The notes: generated by a model not told the origin, from the sequence alone. DNA of 64,000 bases from Tessaracoccus timonensis (GCF_900343145.1 NZ_LT996886.1:2170001-2234000), one strand, 5' to 3'. Positions 7,702 through 17,143 are shown, counted from the first letter of the stretch. Made by a program: numbers and translations.

Positions 7702-8922
7702 GTGAACGTCGAACAGTCTTCTCGCGCTTCTACTCGTGCTCGGCCTGGTCTGGTGCTGGCCGGGTTCGTGCTGCTGGTGTTCTGCACCGGCACGGCCGAG
7801 TACCTCGTCGCCGGTGTGCTGCCGCAGCTCGCCGCCGACGTCTCGGTCAGTATCGCCGCTGCCGGGCAGACGGTGACCGCCTATGCGCTCGGGGTCGCGA
7901 TCGGTGGCCCGATCGTGACCGTGCTGACTGCCCGGTTTCCTCGCAAGGGCCTCGCTCTGGCTTTGGGGGTCGTGTTCATCGCGGGCACGGTGCTGACGGT
8001 GTTCGCGCCGACGTATGCGTGGGTGATTGTGGGCCGGGTGGTCTCGGCGTGCAGTCAGGCCACGCTGTTCGCCATCGGGCTGACGACTGCGACCGGTTTG
8101 ATGGGGCCGGCTCGTCAGGGGCAGGCGATCGCGATCGTCAGTTCCGGCCTGACGGTCGCGACCGTCCTCGGTGTACCGCTTGGTGCGCTGCTGGGCGGTA
8201 CGACGAGCTGGCGGATTCCGTTCGTCTTCGTCGCTGCTGCCGCCACACTCGGGGTGCTGCTGCTGGCTGCCGCGATGCCCCGCACCCCGGCACCGACGAC
8301 CGGGGTGCGCGATGAGATCCGCACCCTGCTGCGCAGGCCGGTGCTTTTGGCGGTGTCGACCACGGTGATCGGGTTCGCGGGCGTGAGCGTCGTGTTCACC
8401 TACCTCGTCCCGCTGCTGAACGAGGTCACCGGCATCGCTGCGAGCGTGATCCCCGCGCTGCTGCTCGCCTATGGGGTTGGTGGGTTTGTCGGCAACCTCG
8501 TTGCCGGTCGTCTCGCCGACCTCTCGCTGGGCAAGACGCTGGTCGGGGTGTTCCTCGCGCTCATCGTCACCCTGGCCGCGTTCCCGCTCCTAGCCGGGCA
8601 TCCGATCCCGATGATCGGGCTCGTGCTGATCCTGGGCCTGCTCTCGACCGCGACCATCGCCCCGCTGCAGTCGCTCGTGCTCCGCCACGCGGGAGCCGCG
8701 CCCACGTTGTCGCTGGCGGTGAACGTGGGCGCGTTCAACCTCGCGAACGCGATCGGCTCCGCCCTCGGCGGCCTCGGCGTCGCCGCCGGGCTGCTGCGCT
8801 GGGGCGGATTCGGCGGCGCCGCCTTCGCGATCTTCGGCCTCGTCCTGACCGCCCTCGCTCTCCGCGCTACGCCGCGCTCCGATACCCCTACCGCTGAAAC
8901 CGCAACACAGGAGGCCCGCTGA
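7702..8922 (+). CDS. MFS transporter (DHA1 family exporter)
   Basis: 406-aa membrane carrier with about 12 hydrophobic segments. The start FCTGTAEYLVAGVLP resembles the AraJ/Cmx-like exporter branch. GTG 7702 has only a weak ribosome site, so a leaderless or near-leaderless start is possible; the frame further upstream is shadow over merR. The next gene starts in the TGATG overlap, so both are made together. Likely induced by the divergent MerR; substrate unknown. Confidence 0.83.
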   Translation: MNVEQSSRASTRARPGLVLAGFVLLVFCTGTAEYLVAGVLPQLAADVSVSIAAAGQTVTAYALGVAIGGPIVTVLTARFPRKGLALALGVVFIAGTVLTVFAPTYAWVIVGRVVSACSQATLFAIGLTTATGLMGPARQGQAIAIVSSGLTVATVLGVPLGALLGGTTSWRIPFVFVAAAATLGVLLLAAAMPRTPAPTTGVRDEIRTLLRRPVLLAVSTTVIGFAGVSVVFTYLVPLLNEVTGIAASVIPALLLAYGVGGFVGNLVAGRLADLSLGKTLVGVFLALIVTLAAFPLLAGHPIPMIGLVLILGLLSTATIAPLQSLVLRHAGAAPTLSLAVNVGAFNLANAIGSALGGLGVAAGLLRWGGFGGAAFAIFGLVLTALALRATPRSDTPTAETATQEAR

Positions 8923-9824
8923 TGAAGACCGCAGCCATCACCGCCTACGGCGATCCCGACGTCCTCACGATCCTCGACGGCCCGATGCCCGAGCCCGGCC
9001 CGGGCGAGGCGCTGGTCGCGGTCGTCGCCTCGACGATCAACCCCGTCGATGTGAAGACCCGAACCCCCGGCACCCCACAGCAGGTCGGCCGGTTCCCGGC
9101 AGTGCTGGGCTGGGATGTCGCGGGCATCGTCATCACCGCACCAGAAGATTCCGGCTGGGTACCGGGTGATCGGGTGATCGCGATGCACCCGCCCCAGCCG
9201 GACGGGGCGGGAAGCTGGCAGCAGTACGCCGCGATCCCCGCCGCAGGCCTCGCCCCGGCACCGCATACGGTCGACCTGACGACTGCGGCGACTCTGCCGC
9301 TCGCGGCGCTCACCGCAGACCAGGCACTCGCGCGGCTCGACCTCGGCGACGACGAGCGGCTGCTCATCACCGGCGCCGCCGGTGCTGTCGGGGGCATGGC
9401 GATCCAGCTCGCCGCGCACGCAGGCATCCGGCCGGCCGGTCTGGTCTCCCGACCGGAACACGAATCCGCGGTGCTCGGTCTCGGGGCGGCTTCCGCGCAC
9501 TCTAATTCGGTCTCGGCGGGCGAGTTCGATGCGATCTTCGACGCCGCCGGCGTCTTCGACCACCCGCACCTGCTGCGCGAGGGCGGCAGGCTCGTCACGG
9601 TCAGCGACGACACCATCCCCGACGCCCTCGAACAGCGCGCAGGCAGTGCGGTGCACAACTATGTCCAGCACGATCCTCGGCGCCTGCGCGAACTGTCCAC
9701 CCTCGTCGACGAGGGCAGGCTCAGGTTGCGGGTCGCCGAGCAGTACCCGCTCGCGAGCATCGCGCAAGCGAACCGGCGGGCCGAGGCCGGCGGACTGCTC
9801 GGCAAGATCGTCATCGCGATGTAG
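8922..9824 (+). CDS. NADP-dependent quinone oxidoreductase-like protein (zinc-less MDR)
   Basis: 300-aa medium-chain dehydrogenase/reductase. Seen: N-terminal GroES-like part with the NPVDVKTR motif of quinone-oxidoreductase relatives and a Rossmann loop LLITGAAGAVGGMAIQLAAH near 146-165; structural zinc cysteines are absent. These enzymes reduce quinones or activated alkenes with NADPH. It overlaps the exporter stop by one base, with AGGAGG upstream, pointing to coupled translation. Context suggests detoxification and export of the same class of compound. Confidence 0.8.
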   Translation: MKTAAITAYGDPDVLTILDGPMPEPGPGEALVAVVASTINPVDVKTRTPGTPQQVGRFPAVLGWDVAGIVITAPEDSGWVPGDRVIAMHPPQPDGAGSWQQYAAIPAAGLAPAPHTVDLTTAATLPLAALTADQALARLDLGDDERLLITGAAGAVGGMAIQLAAHAGIRPAGLVSRPEHESAVLGLGAASAHSNSVSAGEFDAIFDAAGVFDHPHLLREGGRLVTVSDDTIPDALEQRAGSAVHNYVQHDPRRLRELSTLVDEGRLRLRVAEQYPLASIAQANRRAEAGGLLGKIVIAM

Positions 9825-9944
9825 AACACCGTTGACCCGCACACCGACCGGCAGCCAGAGCCGGCAGTCTCAGACCATCACCGATCAGGTAGCTCCTACG
9901 TTCGGACCCTGCGAACGCAGAGTGAAGCGCCGAGTCTCGAACCC

Positions 9945-10014
9945 TCCGCTACGCCGACATCGGAGCCGCGACCGGAGCAGGTGCCGATACCAGCTGATCG
10001 CCTGGCCGCAGTAG
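9945..10014 (+). pseudogene. Remnant of an NAD(P)-binding oxidoreductase 3' end
   Basis: Positions 9949-10014 match the last part of the NmrA-like gene ending at 7176: the DNA of both reads YAD-GAA and later LIAWxx, with nearly identical bases at ctacgccga..tcggagccgc and at tgatcgcctggc. An internal deletion shifts the frame, so no product is expected. It suggests the second cargo module once carried a paralogue, or arose by duplication. Confidence 0.5.
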
Positions 10015-10040
10015 AGCACTGGCTCAGACAGCAGTAATGA

Positions 10041-10952
10041 GTGGCCGCACGACTCTCCCCGCCTTTGTCTGCCCGCACGCGCACGCTCCATCGCCCCATC
10101 GGGCCTGCCGCCTATGGCTGCGTGCGGCTCGTCGTGGTGCGCGATGGCACGGCGATCGTGTTCTCCGAGTTCGGTGAGCAGCCCGTCAGCTTCGGCGACG
10201 CGATCCTCCTTGGACCCCACGTCCTCTGCGGGATCGAACCGGAGGGGCAGCTGATGGTCACGACGATCTACGTCGACACCGATCTGGCGTTGGATCAGTT
10301 CTTCTGGCAATACTCCACGATCCTGCACGATCGACTGGACGCGCAGGGCTTCGCCGAGAAGGTCTATTCCGAACCGGCCCAAGTTCTGCATCTGGGCCGC
10401 GATCGGGCGGGCCTGATGCTGCCGTGGCTCGATGAGCTGGTCGCACTCAGTGCCGAGGGGCATTTCCATGAACGCTTCCCCCGGTTGCAGTCGCTCTGGT
10501 TCGCGATCGTGGATGTCATCGCTCCGTATGTCCGCGTCTCGCCGGTGCGGCTGACCAGGTTGCAGCGTGCCCGCTCCCGCCCGGTCTCTTCTCATGAGCG
10601 AGCGCTTGGACCGTTACGCCGCGAGGCGATGCTCGTGCGCGATGCGCTCCATCGTGATGTCGCCTACCCGTGGACATTGACAGAGCTGGCCGAGCTGGTG
10701 CAGCTCTCCCCGAAGCAGCTTGCCCGAGTGTTCACCGCCGCGTTCGGTAAGACCCCGACCGCGTATCTGACGATGCTGCGAGTGCAGGAGATGGCGCGGC
10801 TCCTACGGGAGATGAACGTCACCGTCGCTGTAGCTGGGCAGCGGGTCGGGTGGCGGAGCCGGTCGCGTGCGATCGAGGCGTTCGCCGCTCATACCGGGGT
10901 GACGCCGAGCCGGTACCGCGACATGCATCCCATCGTTGCCGACGTGCCGTGA
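10041..10952 (+). CDS. AraC family transcriptional regulator
   Basis: 303-aa regulator with a sensory N-terminal half and two C-terminal helix-turn-helix units: the first around TLTELAELVQLSPKQLARVF, the second ending in GVTPSRYRD, as in AraC/XylS proteins. The GTG start is the earliest in frame and has no good ribosome site, so the true N-terminus is uncertain and may be truncated by the decayed DNA in front of it. It lies downstream of the MFS/oxidoreductase pair on the same strand. Targets are not evident. Confidence 0.75.
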   Translation: MAARLSPPLSARTRTLHRPIGPAAYGCVRLVVVRDGTAIVFSEFGEQPVSFGDAILLGPHVLCGIEPEGQLMVTTIYVDTDLALDQFFWQYSTILHDRLDAQGFAEKVYSEPAQVLHLGRDRAGLMLPWLDELVALSAEGHFHERFPRLQSLWFAIVDVIAPYVRVSPVRLTRLQRARSRPVSSHERALGPLRREAMLVRDALHRDVAYPWTLTELAELVQLSPKQLARVFTAAFGKTPTAYLTMLRVQEMARLLREMNVTVAVAGQRVGWRSRSRAIEAFAAHTGVTPSRYRDMHPIVADVP

Positions 10953-11203
10953 ACCCCACCTCTGCGTTTCGGGAAGCGGACAGTTCGACCGGGAAAATCC
11001 CGGTCAGGTCACCTTCTCCTTCCGCATAGTGCCGCTCGCAGGTAGGCCGGTATGTCCTACGTCAGGTGCCTCCGCGTTCCTGATGGCCAACCTACCGACC
11101 TCGCTGTTCGCTGACCGTCTGACTCGCCGGAAGCTCCTGGCTCACCTCGCTGGTGAAGGCCAGCAGCCCCTCGCGCGGCTGGCCGCTCGGGAGGAGGCCG
11201 ACG

Positions 11204-12283
11204 ATGGCGACGAAGCAAGAGGAGGCCCGCCAGGCGCGGGAGGCGAAGCTCGACGAGCTCCACGACAAGCTCACCGGCGCGGTCGAGCGGCTCGTCACCG
11301 GTGATGACTGGGCTGACGCGCTGCGGTTCGCGGCGAAGTTCCGCTCGCGGAGCTTCAACAACGTCCTGCTGATCTGGGAACAGCATCAGGCCGCGTTCGA
11401 GCAGGGCCGGGTCCCGGAGCCGTTCCCGACCTAAGCCGCCGGGTACAAGCAGTGGCAACAGCTCGGCCGCCAGGTCGGCAAAGGCCAGGCCGGATACCAG
11501 ATCCTCGCCCCCGTCACCGGCAGGTTCGCGTCGGCGAACCCGTCCGATCCGGCGTCGTGGCGGCGCCTGAACCGGGGCGAGAAGCCCAAGCCGGGCGAGA
11601 CGGTGCGCTCGAAGATGGTCGGGGTGCGCCCGGCTTACGTCTGGGATGTCTCCCAGACCACCGGCGACCCCCTCCCGACGAAACCGGAACCGCGGCTGCT
11701 CACCGGGGAGGCGCCGGAAGGACTCCGGGAGGGGTTGGCGGAGCGGATCGGGTCGGAGGGGTTCGAGCTGCTGTGGGTGCCGCACGAGGGCATGGTCGGC
11801 GGCGCGAACGGGCTGACGAACTTCGAGACTCGCCAGGTCGCGGTGCGCACGAACATGGATGACGCCGCGCAGGTGAAGACCGAGGGCCACGAGCTCGCCC
11901 ACGTCCTCATGCACGGCCCCGATCAGGAGGAGGCCCGCCGGCATCGTGGGATCGGTGAGGTCGAGGCCGAGTCCGTGGCGCTGATGATCGGTGCTGCGCA
12001 CGGGATGGACACCAGCGAGTACACGATCCCGTACGTGGCCGGGTGGGCGGCGGCCGTGGATGGGAAGAACCCGGTCGAGGTGGTGCAGGCCGCCGGGGAG
12101 CGTATCCGCAAGACCGCGATCGACATCCTCGATGGCCTCGACACGATCCAGGTGAGCGACGGCACCCCGCCCGGCCTCGACCGCGACACCCAACGTCGGC
12201 CGCAGGAGCGTCGCCAAGATCGGGCGGCGCCTGCCGTGGAGCCTGAGGAGCTGCGACCCGAGCGGGCGGGGCGGGGGCTGTGA
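11204..12283 (+). pseudogene. ArdC-like antirestriction/ssDNA-binding metallopeptidase gene with in-frame stop
   Basis: First gene of the transfer module, 359 codons with an internal TAA at 11432-11434 (codon 77). Before the stop lies the start of an ArdC-type N-terminal domain (RSRSFNNVLLIWEQHQ); after it the same frame resumes with AAGYKQWQQLGRQVGKGQAG and reaches a zinc-peptidase motif, GHELAHVLMH. Family members continue through this position, so one base change in a sense codon (Tyr TAC is a guess) would explain it. ArdC proteins bind single-stranded DNA and protect incoming DNA from restriction. ATG 11204 has GGAGGAGG upstream. A readthrough product or a fragment may still be made. Confidence 0.75.
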
Positions 12284-13215
12284 TGACGGTCCGTGATCTG
12301 TCGGCGCTCTTCCTCGACGCCACCGACCTGCCCCTCCCGCAGGCCGCGGTCAGGCTTGCGTCTGCGGGGGTGCCGGTGTTCCCGGTCGCGCCGCGCGACA
12401 AGGTGCCGCTGATCCGCAACGGCCGCGGTTTCCGGGATGCCACGACCGATCTGGGTCAGCTCGAAGCGTGGTGGCGGCGCTTCCCGCAGGCGAACATTGG
12501 CGTCCCCACCGGCGCTGCCTCCGGGCTGGTCGTGGTGGATGTGGACGTGCACGGCACGAACGGCTACGACGCCCTGAACCGCGCCGACCACGCCGGCCTG
12601 ATCGCGGGGTGGGAGTTTCTGGTGCGCTCGCCCACGGGCGGCTTGCACCTCTACTACCCAGCCGCCGAAGACGGCGAGCAGCGGTCGTGGCAGGCCGGGG
12701 ATGCGGGGATCGACTTCCGCGGCGACGGCGGCTACATCGTCGCCCCACCCTCGCTCCGGGTGATCGACGGCGCAACCGTGCCCTACCGGATCACCGAGCT
12801 CAGCACCGACCCCGCTGACCCGCTGGACGCGGGTCGGCTGCGGCGTTTTCTCGAACCGCCCCGCCCGCCGCGCCGATTCCTGCCTCGGGTGCGCGGGCAG
12901 GGGCGGACCGATCCGCAGAAGCTCGCGAACTGGCTGGGCGGGGAGCGCACCGACCGGAACCGGAAGCTGTTCTGGGCCTCCTGCGTGCTCGCCGAGGAAG
13001 GCGTGCCCTACCGGGAGGCGCTGGGCGCGATGCTCACCGTCGAGCAGCCCGACTTCGGATCGCGGGAGATCACCCGCACCGTCGCCTCCGGCTACAAACG
13101 CATCCACGGTGATCCGCCCTCAGTCCGTGGGAACAGAGCGCCCCGCGGCGGGCCTGCGCGCGCCGCCGTCGACGCATCTCAGGAGCAGCGGCTTGCGCCT
13201 GCGAGGGGGCTGTGA
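12283..13215 (+). CDS. Bifunctional DNA primase/polymerase (AEP prim-pol)
   Basis: 310-aa archaeo-eukaryotic-type primase, expected to prime or fill in DNA during transfer or replication of the element. Seen: VVVDVDVHG with the DxD metal site at 86-88 and GGLHLYY with the conserved His at 122. No fused helicase domain is present; the last 100 residues resemble a primase C-terminal region. The ATG overlaps the stop of the ArdC-like gene (TGATG); a GTG three bases earlier is also possible. It also overlaps the next gene. Confidence 0.82.
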   Translation: MTVRDLSALFLDATDLPLPQAAVRLASAGVPVFPVAPRDKVPLIRNGRGFRDATTDLGQLEAWWRRFPQANIGVPTGAASGLVVVDVDVHGTNGYDALNRADHAGLIAGWEFLVRSPTGGLHLYYPAAEDGEQRSWQAGDAGIDFRGDGGYIVAPPSLRVIDGATVPYRITELSTDPADPLDAGRLRRFLEPPRPPRRFLPRVRGQGRTDPQKLANWLGGERTDRNRKLFWASCVLAEEGVPYREALGAMLTVEQPDFGSREITRTVASGYKRIHGDPPSVRGNRAPRGGPARAAVDASQEQRLAPARGL

Positions 13216-13949
13216 TGGAGCGGCGGCGCGGGTGGGCGGTGGTCACGGCCGCGTCGGGCACAGTGCTCATCGGTGCCGGCGCGTTCTGGCTGAGCTTCAC
13301 AGCGCTGGCCGACCTCGCCGTGCGCTCGGGGATCGGAGCTGGGCAGGCGTGGATCTGGCCGCTGCTGGTCGATGGGCTGATCGTCGTCGCCACCGTCGCC
13401 GTGGTCGCGCTCGATGGGCACCGGGCGGCCTGGTATCCGTGGGCGCTGCTCATCGGCGGCGCACTTGTCTCGGTGATCGCGAACGCCGCGCACGCCCTGG
13501 TCACCGCCGAGGCGTCCGTGCCGGGCCTGCTCGCCGCGACCGTCGCCGCCGTCCCACCCCTGGTGCTGCTGGCCTCCACCCATCTCACGGTCGTGCTCAT
13601 CCGCTCCACCCGCACCACGGCCACACCGCCGCAGACGGAGGAGCATCTGCCGGCCCTGCCTGCGGCCGGCACCGCGTCCGAGACCCCAAACCAGAGCCCG
13701 GCGCCGGAGCCGGACGACCCCCTACCACGGCACGAGGACGAAGACGACGTAGAGCCGACCGTGCCCGCGACGCACAAGTCGACTCCGCCGGTGGCTGGTG
13801 CGGGTCGGCGGGAGCGGGCGGCGCGGCTGCGTGAGGCGGGCTGGTCGAACAAGCAGATTGCCCGCGAACTCGATGTGCACCCCTCGACCGTGGGCCGCTG
13901 GTTTCCCCGACGGCCCGAGGCCGAGGTGTCTGAGTCGTCCGGCCCGTAG
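13215..13949 (+). CDS. DUF2637-like membrane protein with C-terminal helix-turn-helix
   Basis: 244-aa protein of a family common on actinobacterial plasmids and ICEs. Seen: four hydrophobic segments in the first 140 residues, a Pro/Glu-rich linker, then RERAARLREAGWSNKQIARE followed by LDVHPSTVGRWF, a clear helix-turn-helix at about 196-228. It could tether a DNA-binding domain to the membrane. The ATG overlaps the primase stop (TGATG). Function unproven; a role in replication or transfer control is inferred from location. Confidence 0.75.
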   Translation: MERRRGWAVVTAASGTVLIGAGAFWLSFTALADLAVRSGIGAGQAWIWPLLVDGLIVVATVAVVALDGHRAAWYPWALLIGGALVSVIANAAHALVTAEASVPGLLAATVAAVPPLVLLASTHLTVVLIRSTRTTATPPQTEEHLPALPAAGTASETPNQSPAPEPDDPLPRHEDEDDVEPTVPATHKSTPPVAGAGRRERAARLREAGWSNKQIARELDVHPSTVGRWFPRRPEAEVSESSGP

Positions 13950-13990
13950 GAGGCCGGCACCCCACCTGAACATTCCGAGGAGGAACCGTC

Positions 13991-14401
13991 ATGAACACCG
14001 AACAGCACCCGCACGACCAGCATTCGCCCAAGCCACCGCCACCATCCGAGGCGGCAGGGCCGGAGCGGCCGGACCCGTCGGCGGGGATGGCGCCCGAGGC
14101 GATCCAGGCCGCCGACGTCGACCGCGAGCAGCAAAGCGCGGAGGGCGTGGACGTGGAGAAGCCGACCCGCGGGGTCGATTGGGTGCGCGCCTCCGACCTG
14201 CTCTCCCGTGGCAGCGGCTACGTGTCGCGGCGCGGCATCGACCTGGACGCCACGCTGGCTCGTGGAACCCGCCACGGCATCGCGGTCAGCGCCAAGTATG
14301 CCGGTCGGCAGATCGCCGCGGGCGCGAGGCGGCTGCCGCCGCTCTCGGCGTTCGGCCGCGAGGAGCCCGCACCCGAGGCGCCGGGTCTGGGCAGGAAGTG
14401 A
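13991..14401 (+). CDS. Hypothetical ICE protein
   Basis: 136-aa soluble protein of unknown function. The first 60 residues are Pro/Glu/Ala-rich and probably disordered; the second half is basic with few acidic residues (LARGTRHGIAVSAKYAGRQ). The ATG has AGGAGG 8 nt upstream. It sits between the DUF2637-like gene and a gene of unknown function in the same direction, so it belongs to the transfer operon. Confidence 0.7.
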   Translation: MNTEQHPHDQHSPKPPPPSEAAGPERPDPSAGMAPEAIQAADVDREQQSAEGVDVEKPTRGVDWVRASDLLSRGSGYVSRRGIDLDATLARGTRHGIAVSAKYAGRQIAAGARRLPPLSAFGREEPAPEAPGLGRK

Positions 14402-14501
14402 CCCAGGGGTGAGCCGTCATGTCTACGATCCGACGTTCTTCCCCTGACCGCCCCGCTACGCGTGGGAGCCGGCGTGCACCTGCCTGGCAGGAGGTGTCGA
14501 G

Positions 14502-15380
14502 ATGATCCCGCACACAACAACCACCGCCGGCCCGGGCGGCGAGGACTACACGACCGGCGAGGGCCTGCGTGCCCTGCTGGCCCGGCTGCACGAGGAGGGG
14601 CCGGGCGCGTGGCGCACCGATCCGACCGCCGCGAAGCTGATGGCCTATGCGGCCGAGAAGTACGCGGCCCTGGCGCGTAAGCACGGTCTTGATCCGTGGG
14701 AGGCGGCGGGTGCCGCGTTCGATGTGATGCGCACCCGCTCCGCGCGCGAGGCCGATGACCCGTGGGGCGTGGTCACCCACGCGGTGCGGATCACCTGCAT
14801 CGCCGAGGAACGCGCCCAAGGCCTGCTCTGCTCCACGCATCAGGCGCGCCGCCCGCACTACTCGGTCTTCCACGACGCCGAACGCCTCTCCGACCGTGAG
14901 AACCCGCTGGATGACTACCATCCCGCGTTCCACATCACCGACCCCCACCCCGACGACGAGCACGAGGGCGAAGGTGAGCGGGAGGTGGTGGAGCCGGCGG
15001 GGGTGGTCACGTCGGCGTCTGGTGCGGTGGAGGACGCGATCGCGTTCGTCACCGTCCTCGGCTGGCCGGCCCAGACGGCCCGCGCCGCGGTCGAGCATGT
15101 CTGCCACGCCCTTGCCCGTGCGGGGTCCAGGCAGTCCGCGTTCGAGGTGCTGCGCCGCGACAAGCACTCCCGCGCCCTGCTCGACCTGCCCGGCTCGTCA
15201 TGGACGGCGCTGCTGCGGGCACTGCTTGGCAACCCCGCACCCGGTGTCGCCGCAACCTCAGCGGGCCGGGGCATCCTGCTCAGATTGTTGATCGGCGAGA
15301 CGCTGCCGGTGCTGCTGCACGACGACGACCTCGTGCTCACCGTGTCACTCGCGGCACCTCGGAATGGGGGCCGGCGATGA
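14502..15380 (+). CDS. Hypothetical ICE protein with sigma-region-like segment
   Basis: 292-aa protein. Residues 40-100 (KLMAYAAEKYAALARKHGLD, then DPWEAAGAAFDVMRTRSARE) resemble helical sigma-factor region 2-like segments often seen in actinobacterial ICE proteins; this is a weak similarity. The middle is an acidic Asp/Glu/His-rich linker and the C-terminal 110 residues form a separate helical domain. The ATG has GGAGG upstream; the stop overlaps the ParB-like start (ATGA). A copy of the GTGCACCTG motif lies at 14474-14491. Confidence 0.7.
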   Translation: MIPHTTTTAGPGGEDYTTGEGLRALLARLHEEGPGAWRTDPTAAKLMAYAAEKYAALARKHGLDPWEAAGAAFDVMRTRSAREADDPWGVVTHAVRITCIAEERAQGLLCSTHQARRPHYSVFHDAERLSDRENPLDDYHPAFHITDPHPDDEHEGEGEREVVEPAGVVTSASGAVEDAIAFVTVLGWPAQTARAAVEHVCHALARAGSRQSAFEVLRRDKHSRALLDLPGSSWTALLRALLGNPAPGVAATSAGRGILLRLLIGETLPVLLHDDDLVLTVSLAAPRNGGRR

Positions 15381-16396
15381 GTATCGAGCTGGAACGGGCC
15401 GTGTCCTCCATCAGGATCGGGAACCGGCACCGCACCGACCTGGGCGACATCGACGGCCTGGCCGCGTCGATCGAGCGCGACGGGCTGCTCCAGCCCCCGA
15501 CGATCACCCCGGACGGGGTGCTCGTCTGCGGCAGGCGCCGACTTGCCGCGATCCAGCAGCTCGGCTGGCGGGTCGTGAACGTGTGGGTGCGCTCCGGGAT
15601 CTCCGATCGCCTCGGGCACCTGCTCGCCGAGCAGGACGACAACCTGCTGCACAAGGACCTCACCCCGCTGGAAGCAGCGTCCCTCTACCGCGAGCTCAAG
15701 GAGCTGTTGGCCGAGGACGCGGCCCGTCGTCAGGAAGCATCCCGGTTCAGCAGCGACCACCAACCGTCGGAGAACGGCGAGGCTGGGGAGGACGGTGGCG
15801 GAAAATTTCCGGCACCGTCACAGGCCCCGGCGGGTGAGGCGCGGCAGCAGGCAGCGGCGATGATCCCGGGAGCGGCGTCGTACCGGACGTTGGACAAGAT
15901 CGAGGCGATCCAGCAGGCCGCGGACCGTGACGACCTCCCCGACGACACCCGAGCCCAGGTCGCTGATGCGTTGGCGCGGATCGAGGCGGGCGCGCCGGTG
16001 CATCCGATCTTCGAGGAGGTCCGCGCCCTCATCGACGACCCCGCCCGGACCCGGGATGCGGAGCTGGACCGGCTAGCCCAGGAAGCGGTCGCCCGCGCCA
16101 AGAACCGGCCCCGCCGCACGAAGAACCCCGCCGCTCCCGCGCCGGCGGGGCTCACGGTGTGGACGGCCCGATCGTTCGTCGTGATCTGGGGCGAACTCGT
16201 CGACTGGTGGACGCATTACGACCCGGCCGTGCTCGCCAGCGAGCTCACCGAGGAGCAGATCGAGATGTTCCTGACGATCGCCGACGGCACCGCCCGCTTC
16301 GCCACCGCCCTCCGTGCCGCACGCAACCAGAACACCGACAACGACGAAGACCATGAAGAGGGCGAGGGCGGGGTGCGGCATCTGCGCGCCCTCTGA
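15377..16396 (+). CDS. ParB/Spo0J-like DNA-binding protein
   Basis: 339-aa protein with an N-terminal ParB/sulfiredoxin-type domain: IDGLAASIERDGLLQPPTI (about 28-46) and VCGRRRLAAIQQLGW (about 52-66) are the family's characteristic segments. A Lys/Arg-rich, Glu-rich C-terminus follows. There is no ParA beside it, so it may act as a regulator or in element stability rather than classical partition. It starts in the ATGA overlap with the previous gene. Confidence 0.8.
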   Translation: MSIELERAVSSIRIGNRHRTDLGDIDGLAASIERDGLLQPPTITPDGVLVCGRRRLAAIQQLGWRVVNVWVRSGISDRLGHLLAEQDDNLLHKDLTPLEAASLYRELKELLAEDAARRQEASRFSSDHQPSENGEAGEDGGGKFPAPSQAPAGEARQQAAAMIPGAASYRTLDKIEAIQQAADRDDLPDDTRAQVADALARIEAGAPVHPIFEEVRALIDDPARTRDAELDRLAQEAVARAKNRPRRTKNPAAPAPAGLTVWTARSFVVIWGELVDWWTHYDPAVLASELTEEQIEMFLTIADGTARFATALRAARNQNTDNDEDHEEGEGGVRHLRAL

Positions 16397-16471
16397 CCCT
16401 CACGTTGTTTCGCCGCCCCGGACCCCAGGTGGGTGTTGGGGCGGATGTGCGCCGGGGTGCACCTGGTGGGC

Positions 16472-17143
16472 ATGAACTCGACAGACGTTTCTCGTTCCCG
16501 TCGCCGGCTGGTCGTCCTGATCTCGGCCGCGGTCGTCGTGCTGCTCCTGGTCGGCGTCGGTGTCTACGGCCTGGTCTCCGGCCCTCGCACCACCAGCGAC
16601 CCGCCACCCGCGCGCCCGTCACCGACCACACCGGGCACGACGGACCGCGCGCCGCGGGAGCTCGCGCCGATCCCCGAGACCGATGACCCCGAGGAGTTCG
16701 CCCGGCTGGTGGCCGAGGCGCTGTTCGGGTGGGATACGACCAGCGGGTTGATGCCGCTGGACTACACGAGCGTGCTCCTGAAGGTGGCCGACCCTTCCGG
16801 GATCGAGCAGGCCGGTCTCGCCTCCGACATCGCCGGCTACCTCCCGACCCGCGACACCTGGGTCGAGCTGCGCAAGTACTCCACCACCCAGCACTTGGAG
16901 ATCACGGACGTGTTCGTGCCTGCCGCGTGGGCGGAGGCCGAAGTTCAGGCGCAGCCGGGGCAACTGGCGCCGGGGACCACCGCGTACACGGTCGAGGGCA
17001 TCCGCCACCGGCAGGGCATCTGGAACGACGAACCGACGTCGAGCGCGCATGCGGTGGCGTTCACGATCTTCCTGACCTGCCCGCCCGACGGCGACCCGTG
17101 CTATCTGCTGCGCCTGTCCGTCCTCGACCAGCCCCTGCGCTGA
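16472..17143 (+). CDS. Membrane-anchored ICE transfer protein (unknown family)
   Basis: 223-aa protein with a short basic N-terminus (SRSRRRLVV), one hydrophobic segment at about 15-37 and a long extracytoplasmic part after a Pro/Thr linker. Topology and position, before the wall hydrolase and pilin-like genes, resemble VirB8/TcpC-type scaffold proteins, but no diagnostic motif was recognised. The ATG lies at the end of a GGTGCACCTGGTGGGC repeat copy; a longer start at 16433 is possible. A stem CCGCCCC/GGGGCGG precedes it. Confidence 0.65.
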   Translation: MNSTDVSRSRRRLVVLISAAVVVLLLVGVGVYGLVSGPRTTSDPPPARPSPTTPGTTDRAPRELAPIPETDDPEEFARLVAEALFGWDTTSGLMPLDYTSVLLKVADPSGIEQAGLASDIAGYLPTRDTWVELRKYSTTQHLEITDVFVPAAWAEAEVQAQPGQLAPGTTAYTVEGIRHRQGIWNDEPTSSAHAVAFTIFLTCPPDGDPCYLLRLSVLDQPLR

